Assembly (NCBI GenBank): GCA_050084985.1
Contig: JBITNC010000001.1
Coordinates: 194,990,001-195,054,000 of the forward strand
Reading direction: 5' to 3'
Source of the DNA: Nageia nagi
Lineage: Eukaryota; Pinophyta
DNA: 64,000 nucleotides
Positions 13,292 to 26,699 of the stretch are shown here, piece by piece. Below the pieces are notes generated by a model. It made no database searches and was not told where the DNA came from. It saw only the letters and a program-made list of their open reading frames with translations. Within the stretch, counting starts at the first letter, position 1. Every line of letters starts with the position of its first letter. Made by a program: the position numbers and the translations under genes.

Positions 13292-13742
13292 AGGAAGTAA
13301 CTTTAGGAGAAATAATAATCATTTTTAATTTTTCATTATATTTGGTTTAAGATCCCATAGAGAAGAAAAAGCCTCTTCCCCCTCGCAAGCTCAAGTTCTT
13401 TCCTTTTATTTTTGATTTTAATGCTATAGACTCATTTGGTGTTATTAATAGGTTTTGAAAAGAAAGAATGTTTAATGTAGGTGTATGAATATGATATTAC
13501 ATGTAAATATTGTAATAGGATTTTATTGAGGAAACATGTTATATATCTTATTTGATTTTATATGCATGAAGCTTATTCCTAGATAAAGGGGGTGTAATTT
13601 ATTATTCTCTTTTTAGAGTCTACGAGGTAGGAAACATTGGATTACATTAGTTATATGGTGGGATATTATATTTAATGAATTATAAGTCCTTATGTAAACC
13701 TCATCTTGAAAGTTCATAAAAGTTTTGAATAGTAAAAGAGAA

Positions 13743-13860
<118 letters not shown>

Positions 13861-13899
13861 AATGCTTTTTTTCCTTTATTTACAAAAAATCAAAGTCTA

Positions 13900-14735
13900 G
13901 ATTCATCTTTGACAATTGCATCCCATGAGAATACATTCATTGTGAACATTATACTCCATGAAACATTGTGAATCTTGATCAATCAATACAAGGCCTTGTG
14001 TACTCTCCTCATTTGACATATTTAGCTAATTGGGCACTCATGAATATAATATTTAGTGAAAAACAATTTTCAACTACTTTTTAATAGATGTTCATACCTT
14101 CTTCTTGAGCACTTCTATGATGGCACGCATTGGAAATATGTTGGTAAAGGTTTCTGAGTTTGGATATACTCTTAGGCATTATGTGCCTTTAGAAAAACCA
14201 ATTTGGTGTTTATCTTGCTATCATTTTAGTACATAAACCATTCTTGTATCACACACACCACCAAACAATTCCTAGTCTTGTGTATTTTTCACTATTAAGT
14301 ATTTTTTGCTATCAAGCATTCATAACTACAATATTTTGATGAGAAACCATTTTTAATTACTATTACAGTGGCACACATTGGAAGAATGTTGGAGAAGGTT
14401 TTTAAGTCTAGGTTTATGTCTGACTATTGCATTTTTCTTAAAAGAATTCTTCACCTTTTTAGGAAATCCATTGTGTGTATACTTCCATAATTGCAATCCA
14501 TGAAAATTTATGCATCATATATACTATTAAACAATTTTTGGATCCTATATAATCTTTCATGTTCTACATATATGGCTATTAGGCCACTCATATTCAATGA
14601 GAAACCATTATTACTACTCTTCAATGAATTTTCATACCTTCTTCAAGGGCTTCCATGTTGGCACATGCTGGATGAATGCTGGAAAACATTGCAAAGTATG
14701 ACTTTATGCCTGACTATTGTAGAGTCTAATCCTTA
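13900..14735. repeat. Three diverged tandem copies, period about 270-280 bp
   Basis: The block with ctcatgaatataatatttagtgaaa, then ttcataccttcttc and gatggcacgcattggaa recurs near 14030, 14320 and 14590 (gatgagaaacca; gtggcacacattggaag; gttggcacatgctggatg). Inside the solo LTR; probably an old internal LTR duplication. The 82-aa ORF at 14491-14739 is made of this repeat. Confidence 0.6.
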
Positions 14736-15974
14736 TTAAATATTTAGGTTTACCTTATTTATTTATCCTTTTGTAATAACTTTGTATTTTATGCTTATAT
14801 GGTAACCTAAAATTAACTTAGGAAATATATGGGAATAATTAATAACAAGTTTTCAAGGTAACAAATGAGGTCCTTATTGTATAATTTTAAAGTATAGAGA
14901 TATGTGATCTCTAACTTTATATTAATTATCTTCCATTGATAGTGTGAATATGTGTATATAAATATTTCATTTCCTTAGAATAGTTTAGTGATAAGAAAGA
15001 AATCACATCTTAGAATAAACCTGTTAATGTTGAATATTTCTTGGTTCTAAGAATTATGATTTTTGAATTTAGTTTGAATCATATATTGAATGCATAAGAA
15101 CGTACAAAATCCAATATTGCTTTACTATATAATAGCTTTGTATTCTAAATCTCAATAAAGGTAGTTTTATGAAGTTTTATTAAATGGATGGTTGGTTAAA
15201 TATTGATCTTAAATGAGATTCACTAGTTAATAAATATACAAATAAAGGTAATACCTAGTTGACTTAAATGATTCTTACCTAGAGATTAATGGATATATGA
15301 TAATGATCAAATGAATATGTAACATAGATAAATCATAGGGAATGATAATATTAATAGTCCTAGAGAAATCCAATGGAATATTAGTACATTTATACACCAA
15401 TAGGATCACAAAGAAATCCAAATTTAGGATGCAAAGGATTCAGTCATAAATTTTTATGATTGAAATCAATCAAGAAATGGGAAAGATTGGGATAGTTTGG
15501 AATACTATGGGAAATATTTTTGGATGCTTGGTTAGAAGAATAAGTTAAATGGGATTTATATGGGATCTAAATTGTAAGATTTCTTGAATAAAGTTAAAAT
15601 AATATTTGCACTTAAACTAGTGGTATTAAATCCTTACGATGTGACATGTACATTCTCTCAATCTCAAATGTACAAAAGAATATGGTGAATTTTATATAGG
15701 TACTAAATTTCAATATCTCATTTGAATAAAACAAGGGCATGATCATCAAGTGTATTTGCTTGCAAGTGAGGGTATGAATGCCTAGTGAATGTACCCATGA
15801 AATTACAAAAAAAGGATGATGTCTAAAGAAATTTGATAAGGAATCAATATATAATATATGTGGGATATAAGTCTATTAATAGTGAAGCTTATGAAACAAA
15901 TAAATCAATGAACTTAAAAAACAATTTGGTTCTAAATTTAGGGGTTTATATGGTTGAAGTTGGGTTGTGTTACA

Positions 15975-16757
15975 CTCAAGTAGTCATTATTGAAAGAGTT
16001 AAAATCCAATATGGAGAGATAAAAACTTAAAAGTGAGAAGGCTATATCAAGAACAAAAAAAAAAAAAAAACAAGCAAATAAAAAATTACCAAAAAATAAA
16101 GTTTCAATCGTAAAATATTGGGAACCCTCATCATCTCAAAATGTTGAAAGGGATTTTAAGTATAGAAGGAAATACACACCTTTATCATAACTCTTTATGA
16201 TATTTTGAGAAAATTATGTGATCATTAAATAATTACTTTACCTAAAATAAGGGTAGAAAACCTAGAAATAAGGATAGTAGATGGTATAATGAAGAAGAAT
16301 TTTATCATTATCATCGTCAAAAGGGTCATGATGTAAACAAATTATGAACCTTAAAAATTGGAGTCCAAGATTTAATTAAAAGTGGGAAATTAGAAGTGGA
16401 TAATATTGTTATAATTCCTAATCAAAATTTAGGAATTTACCAAATCCCACTTCCATAACATCGAGATCATAGTATCTCTTTACATTCATATGAAAATTAA
16501 GTGATACATAAATGGAGCCAAGATGATTCAAATTTCATAGGCATGATAAATATTACTACAAGAGCCCAAAATATACAATGGAGATAAAATAGTGTACCAA
16601 ATAATTAGCATAATAAAATTCATGTGTCACCCCATATACCCAAACCACAACCTCCTAAAGTTTCTATCAAAGGTTCTCTACAATAATAGCTAAAAGGATC
16701 ACAAGTAAAATTATCCTTGATTGAGTTGTTACAATAATCAAAGATCATAGAGATGAT
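15975..16757 (+). pseudogene. gag C-terminus of E1 with zinc-finger-like segment
   Basis: After the insertion gag continues VVIIERVKIQYGEIKT. A run of 16 A (16055-16070) follows. The conserved segment YHYHRQKGHDVNKL..LKIGVQDLIKSGKL (about 16300-16395) corresponds to the CxxHxxxGHxxxxC motif that ends Tat gag; both cysteines are lost. The end is broken by several stops. Confidence 0.75.
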
Positions 16758-17441
16758 ATGAATCAATTGTTACAAATGATTGAAATAGACATTAATAATC
16801 CTAAGAGTTTTGTAAACTTTATGGGAAATATTAAGACAATTCAAAAACTTATAATAATTTTTTATGATCATGAACTAAAAGATCTTAAAGAAATACAAGG
16901 ATCATATCCACCTTTGCATATTATAGCCAAGGTTAATGGAAAAATATTTAAAATAATCCTAATATATGGAGGATCATTTATCAATATTATTTCAATGATT
17001 GCATACAAGAATATAAGTATTCCTTTTTCACATATTTATGCACCATCTCTACAATTAAGAGTATTTAACGATGCTGTATGTTCAATAGTAGGATCAATCT
17101 TGTTACCTATTACTATAGGATCAAACACAATGCAAATATTATTACAAGTAATTGAAGGATATATCATACAATATAACATTCTCCTATGAAGACCTTGGAT
17201 CAAATATATGTAATGTATTCCATCAACATATCATAATTACTTGAAATATATTCATAGAGTAGTGCATTATATACCTAGAGATGATAATCTATACTCACAT
17301 TGTAACACTACTTATTTATATAGTGATATAGCTTTACCATCCACTCCTTTTTTCACTATATTGATACCAAAAAATGAACTATTGGTAATTAATATCGATA
17401 AAACTAATCACACTTCCTTAAATACCTTAAAAGAAAAATAA
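16758..17441 (+). pseudogene. Aspartic protease of E1
   Basis: The 143-codon ORF from 16758 holds IIAKVNGKIFKIILIYGGSFINI, the retropepsin site with Asp changed to Tyr (LIDGGS expected), and the closing YNILLGRPWIKYM, where LLGRPWIH is typical. The ORF stops at 17187 inside that block, and a second one (17241-17441) carries the following linker. The active-site loss means no protease activity. Confidence 0.85.
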
Positions 17442-18757
17442 GTTATTAATCAAACTAAACTAATTAATAACCATCAAGAAAATGATAATAGCTTACAACC
17501 AAAGATAATTACAACACCATAAGAAAAGGAATCTTGGGAAGAAAGAGCTCAAAAACTATATGAATTAAATAAAGCTTCTTAGTCAAAGGATTCATCTCAA
17601 GTAAAGATATCATTTCAAAGCAATGATGCTATAGATGACAAATTATCATATATCTATCTAATAACCATAAAATTATCTGATTTGGGAATAGGGGAATATG
17701 AGATCAATGATGTAATATTCAATATTCCTTCTACCCAAGACATTGGATGAGCTAAAGAGTCACCTAGTGTGGTAGGGAAACTAGTACCACTAGGAAGAAA
17801 ACCTAATCAAACATTATTTATATACATAGGTCCTATAGAAACAACACCAATTACTTTACCTAAACCTAATGAAGGTGTATTTTAAAATTCATTAGAATAT
17901 TTATCACATTTTGTATGATACTTTGTCCAAAGATATTTTCATAGATGTCAATGGAAGAAAGGACATGGCTTAGGTCAATATGAATAAGGACCCAGATACA
18001 AAATTGATATTCATTACTAATGACCAAGTGATAAAATAGGATTAGGGTATATAAGAGAGAATAAAAAAGATTTTTTCATAGAAATGGTTGAGTTGGAATA
18101 AAAAAACCTTAAATATGAAGAGTTAAGTCAATGTTTTGAAATGATGATCAATCAAGATGAAATAAAGTATGACATATCAATAACTGAATATATATTTTGT
18201 AATATGGTCTATATTGTAGAAATATATGATGAGGTTTTGGAAAAAATATCTTTTTATTGGTTTGGAAGTGACAATTTTGAATCATGGAGTCTAGTAAGTT
18301 CATATAACTCTTCATCATATCTCATTGTTAATGAAGATATTGTAGACTTTTCATTTATTTATAAGAATCCAATAATATAGGAATTCAAATATATAAATTT
18401 TATATTTAAAACATTCAAATCCTTCATAAATACAACCTTAATTGAGAAAAAAATTGGTGAGGATGAAGAATATAACCTAGATGATAAAAATTGGATTCAA
18501 ATGCCTAGCCAATTAGAAGAGGGTTCCCATATGTTGATTGAAGAAATAATCAATGTGGATTTAAGTGATGATCCTAATAATCCCAATATTATTCAACTAA
18601 AAAAATATTTAAATTAAAAATAAATAAAATATTCACATCCATTTAAAAATATATATATAAAGTGTTTGCATGGTCCTACATAGATATACCTAGACTAGAT
18701 TCAAAATTAGTATTACATAACTTATGTCTTAAAAAAGATACCAAACCTATTAAATAA
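17442..18757 (+). pseudogene. Protease-RT linker of E1 with G-patch-like segment
   Basis: Hydrophilic, poorly conserved text. At about 17935-18010 it reads RCQWKKGHGLGQYE.GPRYKIDIHY, a glycine-rich G-patch-like motif seen in some Tat polyproteins. The same segment is found at 5560-5610. The 79-aa ORF at 18141-18380 belongs to this linker. Confidence 0.55.
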
Positions 18758-19960
18758 AAGTTATGAAATATGAATCCTATAATAGCTTTAATGGTGAAAT
18801 AAAAATTACAAAAATTATTAAATGCAAAATTTGTCCAACCTATTGATTATTCTGATTAGATATTCAATATGGTTCTAGTTAAAAAGCCTAATGGGAAGAT
18901 TCATGTTTGCACATATTTTAGAGATCTAAATAAATGATGTACAAAATATGATTTTACACTTCCAAATATTCATAATTTGGTTGATGATATGGTTGGAAAT
19001 AAAATTCTTTCACTCATAGATGGATTCTTTGGATATAACTAGATAAAAGTAGCTACATAAGATTAACATAAAATAACATTTACAACACCATGGGGAACCT
19101 TTTGTTATAAAGTAATGCCTTTTGATTTAAAGAATGCTAAGAAAACTTATAAAAGAGAAATGAAATATATTTTCCATGACTACATGCATGAAATTGTGGA
19201 CAATTATGTAGATGATATATTAGCTAAATCTAAAACCAGATAACAACATTCAAAAGTTCTTATGAAAATATTTGATACATTATTAGAAAATAATGTCAAA
19301 CTCAATCCAAAGAAATGTGTTTTTGGAGTTACTTCAAGAAAGTTACTTATTTTTATTATATAAATATGAGGAATTAAAGTATATCCTAGTAAAATAAAAT
19401 CCATCATAAATATGCCTCCTCCTTCATATATAAAACAATTACAAGCAATAAGGCACTTTAAATCACAATTATATGATGAATGCATGCCTTTTAATAAACT
19501 ATTAAAAAAGGGAATCTAATTTCACTAGGGTAATAAATAACAAGAATATTTTGATGAAATAAAATGCTATCTTTTATCACCACCAATTTTAGTTCCTCCA
19601 AGAGAAGGAGAACCATTTTTACTTTACTCATCAACCACAAAAACCACCTTAAGTATCATGCTTGCTCAAAAGAATGAAAATAATAAGGAACAAGCCATAT
19701 ATTATCTTAGTTGAACTCTAATTGATTATAAGATAAGATATGTATACATGGAAAAGCTATGTTTAGCAATAGTTTTTTAACAAAGAAACTCAGGCATTAC
19801 ATGTTGAATCATATGACTTATGTAATTGCCAAAGTAAATCCATTAAAATAAATGATGAACAAAACCTATCAAAATACAAGTATATAAAAATGGATCATGC
19901 ATTTAATGAAGTTAAATTTGAAATACATAATTCAAAAGTCTATAAAATACCAAGTTATAT
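18758..19960 (+). pseudogene. Reverse transcriptase and first RNase H of E1
   Basis: RT blocks in order: FNMVLVKKPNGKIHVCTYFRDLNK (about 18865-18940), LSLIDGFFGYN.IKVAT (about 19005-19060), TTPWGTFCYKVMPFDLKNA (about 19085-19135) and NYVDDILAKS (19202-19231, catalytic YVDD kept). KLNPKKCVFGV follows. The Ty3-type RNase H is visible as FLLYSSTTKTTLSIMLAQ, AIYYLS and YMEKLCLAIVF (about 19610-19785). Eight or more stops. Confidence 0.93.
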
Positions 19961-20039
19961 CCTATTATCTCGTAGAAGCATGATTACAAGATGATAAACC
20001 TCTTGTAATTGAATTACAAAATGAGCATGTTTTCCACTA

Positions 20040-20470
20040 GATGAAATAAAAATTCATGTTGATCCTGAAGAAGAATGGGATATGAAAACGTAATTTGATG
20101 GTTATTTATGTGAAAAAAGTGGGGTCTGATGTCATATCCATTACACCACAAGGAGTACCCATACCATATTCTTTCAAATTAACTTTCCCATGCACAAATA
20201 ATAATGCTGAATATAAAGCTTTAATACTAGCTATAAAGATTGCTATAAAATTAAAAATAAAGAAAGTAAAATTAATCGGTAATTAATTGCTAATATTAAA
20301 TCAAGTTAAAGGAATTTTTCAATGCAAATAAATATTAATTCAAAGATATAAAAAATTAGTAGATACACTATTATCATCATTCAAAAAATATGAGATGGAA
20401 GCTGTGTCTCGATCAACTAAAAGGTTTGTTGATGCAATGGAATCAATGGCATCCCTAATACCATAAGATA
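20040..20470 (+). pseudogene. Second, archaeal-type RNase H of E1
   Basis: It starts with the first acidic block near 20092 (FDG) and continues ISPQGVPIPYSFKL, FPCTNNNAEYKALILAIKIA (the TNNxAEYxAL block with catalytic Glu) and KVKLIGN.LLILNQVKGIFQCK. This domain next to the first RNase H identifies the Tat lineage. The third acidic residue has changed (GDS to GN-stop). Confidence 0.9.
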
Positions 20471-20499
20471 CTCATAAATATAAAATTAATATTTAAATA

Positions 20500-21838
20500 A
20501 TTCATATCACTAAATATTATTTGGAAATAGATGATGAAGTATATGAGGTTCTAGATATTACTGTAGAGGATAAAAATTTGTGGCATAATCAAATAGTTAA
20601 ATTTTTAAGAGATGGATTATTACCTTGAGAATTGACTAAATCAACCATGAAAGTGTCTAAATTAAAAGCTTCTCACTTTTGTACATTAGGAGATGTGCTG
20701 TATCAAAGAGATTTTGATGGTATATTACTTATATGTTTGGAATGGGAAGATTTGCAACTTACAATTTCATGTGCACACAATGGAATATGTGGATAAACCT
20801 TTAGTGGTCTAGTCATCACAAAATGATTAATGTGCATGGGATATTATTAGCCTACAATGGAAAATGAATATGTCAAATATGTCAATATATGTATTAAGTA
20901 TCAACAATTTTCTAATCTATGTATTCAATGCTTGCAAGTATTAGAACCAATGCAATCATTATGGCCATTCTCAAGATTAGTGTTATACCTTATAGGAAAA
21001 ATCTCACCCACTTCATAACATGGTCATAAATTCATAATTATAGCTACAAAATATTTTACAAAATGGGTTGAAGCTATCCCCATGATTTTTACCAAAGGTC
21101 CTAAAATAGAAAAATTCATAGAACATTATATTATATATCATTTTGGGATTCTAGCTCAAATTGTAATCGATAATGGAAAAAATTTCAAAAATAAAGAGGC
21201 ATTAGATTTGTGTAAAGGGTACCATATCAAGATTAATTTCTCAACACCTTACTATCCTCAAGGGAATGGTCAAGCTAAAGCTATAAATAAAACCATGAGA
21301 ATTATTTTGCTATAAATAGTTAATAATTCCCATAGAGATTGGCATGCAAGGATTCCACTTGCTTTATGGGCATATTGTACTAGCATCAAAACTCTTACTA
21401 GGGTAACTCCATTTTTTTAGTTTATGGGGTAGAAGCCATACTATAATTTTAAATTAAAATTCCCTCTTTACTCATCACATTACAAGATTATATAATAGAT
21501 GAAGAAGCCCATAAAACTAGACTAGATCAATTATTTCTATTGGATGAAAGAAGAATTCAAGCACTAGAGCATATGTGAACTTATCACAACTGTATGAAGA
21601 AAGCTTTTTATAATAAAGCCAAAATTCATGAATTTAACATAAGAGATATAGTACTTAAACAAAATCAACAAACTTCATGAATGGAACATCAACTTTGTGA
21701 TAAATTTTCCCCTAATTGGTTAGGACAATATATTATTAAAAAGAAATTTGGTTTAGGAGCATACTGATTAGCTGATATGGAAGAAAATGATGAGAGTGAG
21801 CCTATAAACATCATGCATATTCATATTTTTTATAGTTA
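20500..21838 (+). pseudogene. Integrase of E1
   Basis: The N-terminal zinc region is seen as LGDVLYQRDFDGILLICLEW, CAHNGICG and MGYY.PTM (about 20680-20865). The core holds TKYFTKWVEAIPM (about 21045-21085), QIVIDNGKNFKNKEAL (second catalytic Asp kept) and YYPQGNGQAKAINKTM (about 21250-21300), where the catalytic Glu is Ala/Lys. PLALWAYCTSIKT and a chromodomain-free tail ending INIMHIHIFYS at 21838 follow. Confidence 0.92.
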
Positions 21839-21849
21839 AAATATTTTTT

Positions 21850-22960
21850 ATCAATTATACATATTGTAAATATAGTTCAATTAGGTAAAAATTATGTAAG
21901 AAGCTCATAGATATGCATAAATTAGATAGAGATGATGATAAAAAGGAGAAAGAATGTTCACTTACCATTAGAAAGAAGAGGAATATGATAAAATTTGTGG
22001 TTTTAAAAACCAATATATCTTGGAGATATAGCTATATCCAAATTGGTGAAATTCACTTTTTAAGGGGATCAAAATTTTCTTCGACTACTTGTTGACATAT
22101 AGCAGAATTTGGCTTTGGATTATTATCCAAGTAAATATGATGGATAAGAAATATGTATTGAATAAGATAATATTGATATTTATATATATAAAGCTATGTA
22201 ATTATTGTATTATTAGCATTATTTCACATAAATATATAGAAGAAACTTGTTATGCTTGTATTAGCCCATTGTAGCTCCTAAAACATACTAGATTGTACTT
22301 TTAATAATTGGATTTTAGACATTGCATCTCAAAATATACTAATTTTACATCCAATCAAGACATAGATAAATCAAATTGTAGGAGATTTATGCCATAAAAA
22401 ATTGATATATGACTTTTCTCTTACATTTATACCTAAACCAAGGAAGTCAAAGAAAATTGAACAAAATATTAATCAATGCTTTTCACATTTGAAATCAAGG
22501 TTCCCTTACCCTCCTTTTTGTGATAATCAAAGAAAATATTCAACTCTTAAGAAATCAAGAGATTTAAAAACATAATTCTAATTTGATTATGCTAATATAG
22601 ATTTTATGGATAGGTATAGAGGGGATGATTACATGATGTTACTATAAAAACATCCTTCTACACTTATTTCTCACTTTCTAGTTTTACCAAAAAATATTCA
22701 ACGAGTAATATTCATGAAATATTATGAGAATCATATATCAAATGTATGGGAATTAAAAAATAATGGTCTAAAATTTATAATTAAAATAAAATCACAAGAA
22801 ATGTGGATGAAACAAGAATTTAAAATGAGTTTATTAGAATGGTTTCGTCTACATTGGCCTTATGATAAACCCAAAATTATGATTTATTGTATTGAAGATC
22901 TTTATATAAAATATATGGGACATTATTTCATCCTAACTTTAGTTATTTAAGAACAAGTAT
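21850..22960 (+). pseudogene. Post-integrase sense ORF of E1, unknown function
   Basis: Read with frame shifts, it gives SYIQIGEIHFLRGSKF (about 22030-22075), GDLCHKKLIYDFSLTFIPKP (about 22380-22440), FSHLKSRFPYPPFCDNQRKY (about 22475-22545), DRYRGDDYM and a 78-codon clean run (22714-22947) with KFIIKIKSQEMWMKQEFKM. The same blocks in the same order occur at 38240-39200 after the integrase of the neighbouring element. I recognise no domain; it is not envelope-like (no signal peptide or clear membrane anchor). Confidence 0.6.
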
Positions 22961-23082
22961 TGTTATGTATTTTTGACATTTTTTTCAAAAAATGAAGTTG
23001 TATATAATTACAGTTCATTTTTTAGTAATAGTTGTTGCATGAATAATCCTTTAAATGTGAAGGTATGATTCAAACAAATTAG

Positions 23083-23510
23083 TCAACATTTAAACAAGAA
23101 GAAACAAATCAAAATGGTTGAATATAAACATTGGTCTAACAATAACAATAAAAGGAGTTTTGGTACTTCTATAGGGAGTCTTATTACATACTTTCCATCA
23201 TGGACTTCTCCATTACCATCGACTCCACCACCTTCAATTTCACTACATCCTACATACATACCATCTTTCTTGATACTTCTTGAGGTACCAACTAGAGTTT
23301 CAACATCATATTTAAAACCTAAGAAAATTATTATGAATTTTAAACCCAGGCCATCACATCCACCACTCATTTCATATCCCATTCATTCCTAACCATCTAT
23401 TTTGGGACAAATTCCCCTTCATCTTTGATTACAACCTCCTCACCATTATTTCTTAGATCATGGATGTTGGATTATTCATAGGAAAACTATTTACTAGCAT
23501 CATTCAAAGT
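23083..23510. other. Overlapping sense and antisense ORFs, both shared with 39366-39760
   Basis: The plus-strand reading (23114-23392) is proline- and serine-rich (SWTSPLPSTPPPS, NFKPRPSHPPLISYPI). The minus-strand reading (23382-23083) is glycine-rich (GCDGLGLKF, GGGVDGNGEVHDGK). Both have counterparts at 39379-39732 and 39662-39366, so conservation does not decide the strand. The plus reading could be the tail of the post-integrase ORF; the minus reading could be the end of the antisense ORF at 23740-24440. Confidence 0.4.
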
Positions 23511-23739
23511 TTGTAAATCACCTTCCATAATGAAAAACACAAAAGTAACAAAAACATCAAAAATACATGAAAAATAAATAAAAATTTGTGTTGTACATAT
23601 GTTTGGATTTTATATATACTGCTTGACCTTTGCATACTTATTAATTATCTTCATGCAAATAAAAGCTTTATATTTTTTCTATCCTTAAAAAACTTTATGC
23701 AATTTCTAATGATTTGCATATAATATTGTAGGTGGTTGA

Positions 23740-24436
23740 TTACATTTTAAACACTAGCATCATGCACCATCCTCATTATGTTTCTAAACCAACCAATTGA
23801 GGGATTTTCTATCAATATCAAATTCCACCAACTCCTTAGGAATTATCTTCCCTTTACATATTACATTCACCATTTACCTTTTTGAATAACCATGTAGAGA
23901 GTTAGGTTCTATCATTGGATGTAGACATAGATCACTTTTTTGAGTTGCCTAAAAGTGTTCAACATAAAATCTTTTCCATGATAACATTATCAAGTCTATT
24001 AGATAGATTTGATCATGCTTACAATATTTTGAAAAATTCCTTATGGGTGGCCTTATATCTTGAACATAGGCCATGTTGGAAACTTGCATGATTTATAAGA
24101 TACCTTATGAACAATTTCTCCAAAATCTTATCAACCTATTCTCTAGACTAGATTTCATATGGAGGATTATGATTAATGCCCTTGTTAATAAATTTTTGGT
24201 AGAATTGTTAAATTTTGTGGACCACCATTCTTACATCATCAGAATTCTTTTGATGAACTCACCATTTCCCACATAATATCTGTAAATATTTTTTTATTGG
24301 TATTTCATGTTTTCTATTTCTATGAATTGTCATGCCGCACATTGGATAGATGATCATACTATCTATACTTTTTGTCATTTTCATCCCATATCTCATAGTC
24401 ACTTACCATAAATCCTTAGACATGGGATTCATTATA

Positions 24437-24440
<4 letters not shown>
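23740..24440 (-). pseudogene. Antisense ORF of E1, unknown function, shared with 39985-40680
   Basis: On the minus strand, with stops removed by eye, blocks read DYEIWDENDKKYR (about 24400-24360), NPPYEI..VDKILEKLFIRYLIN (about 24170-24085), NLSNRLDNVIMEKILC (about 24010-23960) and LVEFDIDRKSLNWLV..KHNEDGA..CLKCNQPPTILYAN (about 23845-23710). The second element has NPPYEVWSRK, VLEKLFINHVIN, DLSKRIENALIDKILC and CNQPPTILYAN in the same order. Its place, downstream of the antisense PMD gene, suggests a second antisense gene or a 3' exon set. No domain recognised. Confidence 0.5.

Positions 24441-24492
<52 letters not shown>
24438..24492. repeat. (CA)n/(TA)n compound microsatellite
   Basis: About 19 CA units followed by about 8 TA units. 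The ORF at 24350-24550 reads through it and is not a gene. Confidence 0.97.
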
Positions 24493-24493
<1 letters not shown>

Positions 24494-26699
24494 GTACATA
24501 TTTATCTACTATATGTATATAAACTCAAAAAATTATTTCTGAAGCATTGACTAGTGGGTGTGCTTCCCTATGTGTTCATATCATACCATAGTGTCTATCT
24601 TATTCACCATCCCTACAAAATTATTAAATGTAAAACATAATGATTTTAGTAACTTACCAAGTTGTATATATGAAACATATCCATACACATATTTTTCATC
24701 TATATAAATGTACATATAAATAAAGTAGTTTATGAATATAATATTCATATTCAATTTTATCAAAATATCTTGTACAAGGTTTTTAAAACTTAGGATGATA
24801 AAAAAATATAACTATGATGCATCTTCAAGATATTATGAACTCACACACATTTTCATATATAAAATATCAAAAAAATCAACAACTAGATATTCTTTGAGTA
24901 TAATTTTGAGTGTTTATTTTCCTATTGCTTCACTTCATCCCAAACACAAGAGCTATGATAGAGGAAAAGAGAATAGGAAAAAATAAAAGAGAGAGTGAGA
25001 GAAAGAGAATAGATAGAACAAAATATTTGAAAAAAGAAAGAGGAATGCAAAGTAGAATTCTTGAGTAATTACAATATCCTCTATCAAGGCTATGGATGCT
25101 TGATTGATAATAGAGTAAGGTTGTAATGAGATCTAGGGGTTAGTCTTTATCGAGGCTATATACACTCATCTGGTAGTGAAGTATACCTTACAAAGTGGTG
25201 ATATGTCTATTATCCATGATGGAACACTATATATTTTATACAAATGAATCAACTTACATATTTTATGTTCTTGAAACATTAAGTTTGCGAGCATTAAGAG
25301 AAAGGAATGAACATCATTGCACACAAAAAGTTCATAGTAAACTTATGTGTATTATAACCTTATTTTATATCATCCCTACTAGATGAAATAGAAATAAAAG
25401 ATTATTTGATAAAGTTAATATTGAATATATTATTTATTGCACTTATTTATTAAATTATCCACTCATTTCACCTAACAATATATACATTATTATTTTAAAC
25501 TTGGTGAGTTATTAACATGTTATGTTTGACATCTATATAGTTATGTTATACATTTATCCATGTTCATTAGTGTTAAAACTCATAACTTCATACACACATA
25601 TATCCACATATTTCCCTACATCCATCTTTATGGTTTGTTAAAATTTGAGGTGCTTTTACATTCCTTGGAAAAAAGAGCAAGTAATTATTCTCCCCATTGA
25701 TATGAAATTCAAAATTAGTTTTGTTAAAACCCCTTGCTTTTACTTTCATCTATAAGATCAAACAAGAAATTGCCAATAGTATACTGATAGAAGTCAACCC
25801 TAGAATATTGTTAAATTTCATAACTTATATTACTTTTGAGATCAAGAATAAGAAATTATTCTTCCCATTTGAATTTGAAGTCAATGTTCTTTCCTTACCC
25901 TATTACATATCATTTCACCCCCTTGAAAATGTTTGAATTTTATAGCTTCCATCATTCTTTGGGATCAAGAGCAAGTAATTTCTCTTCCCATTTGAACTAG
26001 AAGTAAATGTTCTTTCTCCCCTTACACTCATCACCATCACCTCACAAATTGTATATACTATCCCATATGTGTTATCCCCTTACAATTGTTTAACCATATG
26101 TGAAAAATAGCCAAGAGCAAAAAATGATGATATATAATTTTGTACTATTATAAATAAAGTCTTGTCACAACCATAATAAAATTATCTTAAACATGATAAA
26201 TAACCATTAATTATTAAATATTTTATACTAATAATTATTTATCATCACATTTCATATTCAAATTTGATTTATAATAATATACATTTAGGTATCAAACACC
26301 CCATCAACATAAAATAAGATAATCCAAATCTAAATATACATGTGAAAGAAACCTAGGTTTACCATCCATCTTAATATATAAGAAAAATAACATATTACTA
26401 AAACCATCATCATATTACAAAACATACAAATTTAAAATACATACATATAAGGGATACATCATATATATTCACAACAAAATATATAAGAAGATAAAAATAA
26501 TATGAATCATCATCATATACGACATAATCATAAAAACATGCATGAAAAAGTTTCATCATATACATGTGTGTCTAAAAAATAATCATAGAACATCTATCAA
26601 CTAATCAAAAAATGATAATCCATCCATGAAACTAAATCATGTCCCCATGATCTTAAAAAATAGGTAGAATGGTATCAATATCGAAGTCTATCACATCAA
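24493..26699. other. Noncoding 3' region of E1
   Basis: AT-rich, without protein-like text on either strand. Up to about 25560 it matches 40690-41780 of the neighbouring element (for example the gaggctat...cactcatctggtagtgaggtatacc block at 25150-25190 versus 41385-41420). A GA-rich run is at 24985-25012. Confidence 0.6.

Noticed and set aside
25195-25936. 63- and 71-aa ORFs as possible small genes
   Set aside because: No start context, no repeat in the related region 41400-42000, and typical length for chance ORFs in AT-rich DNA.
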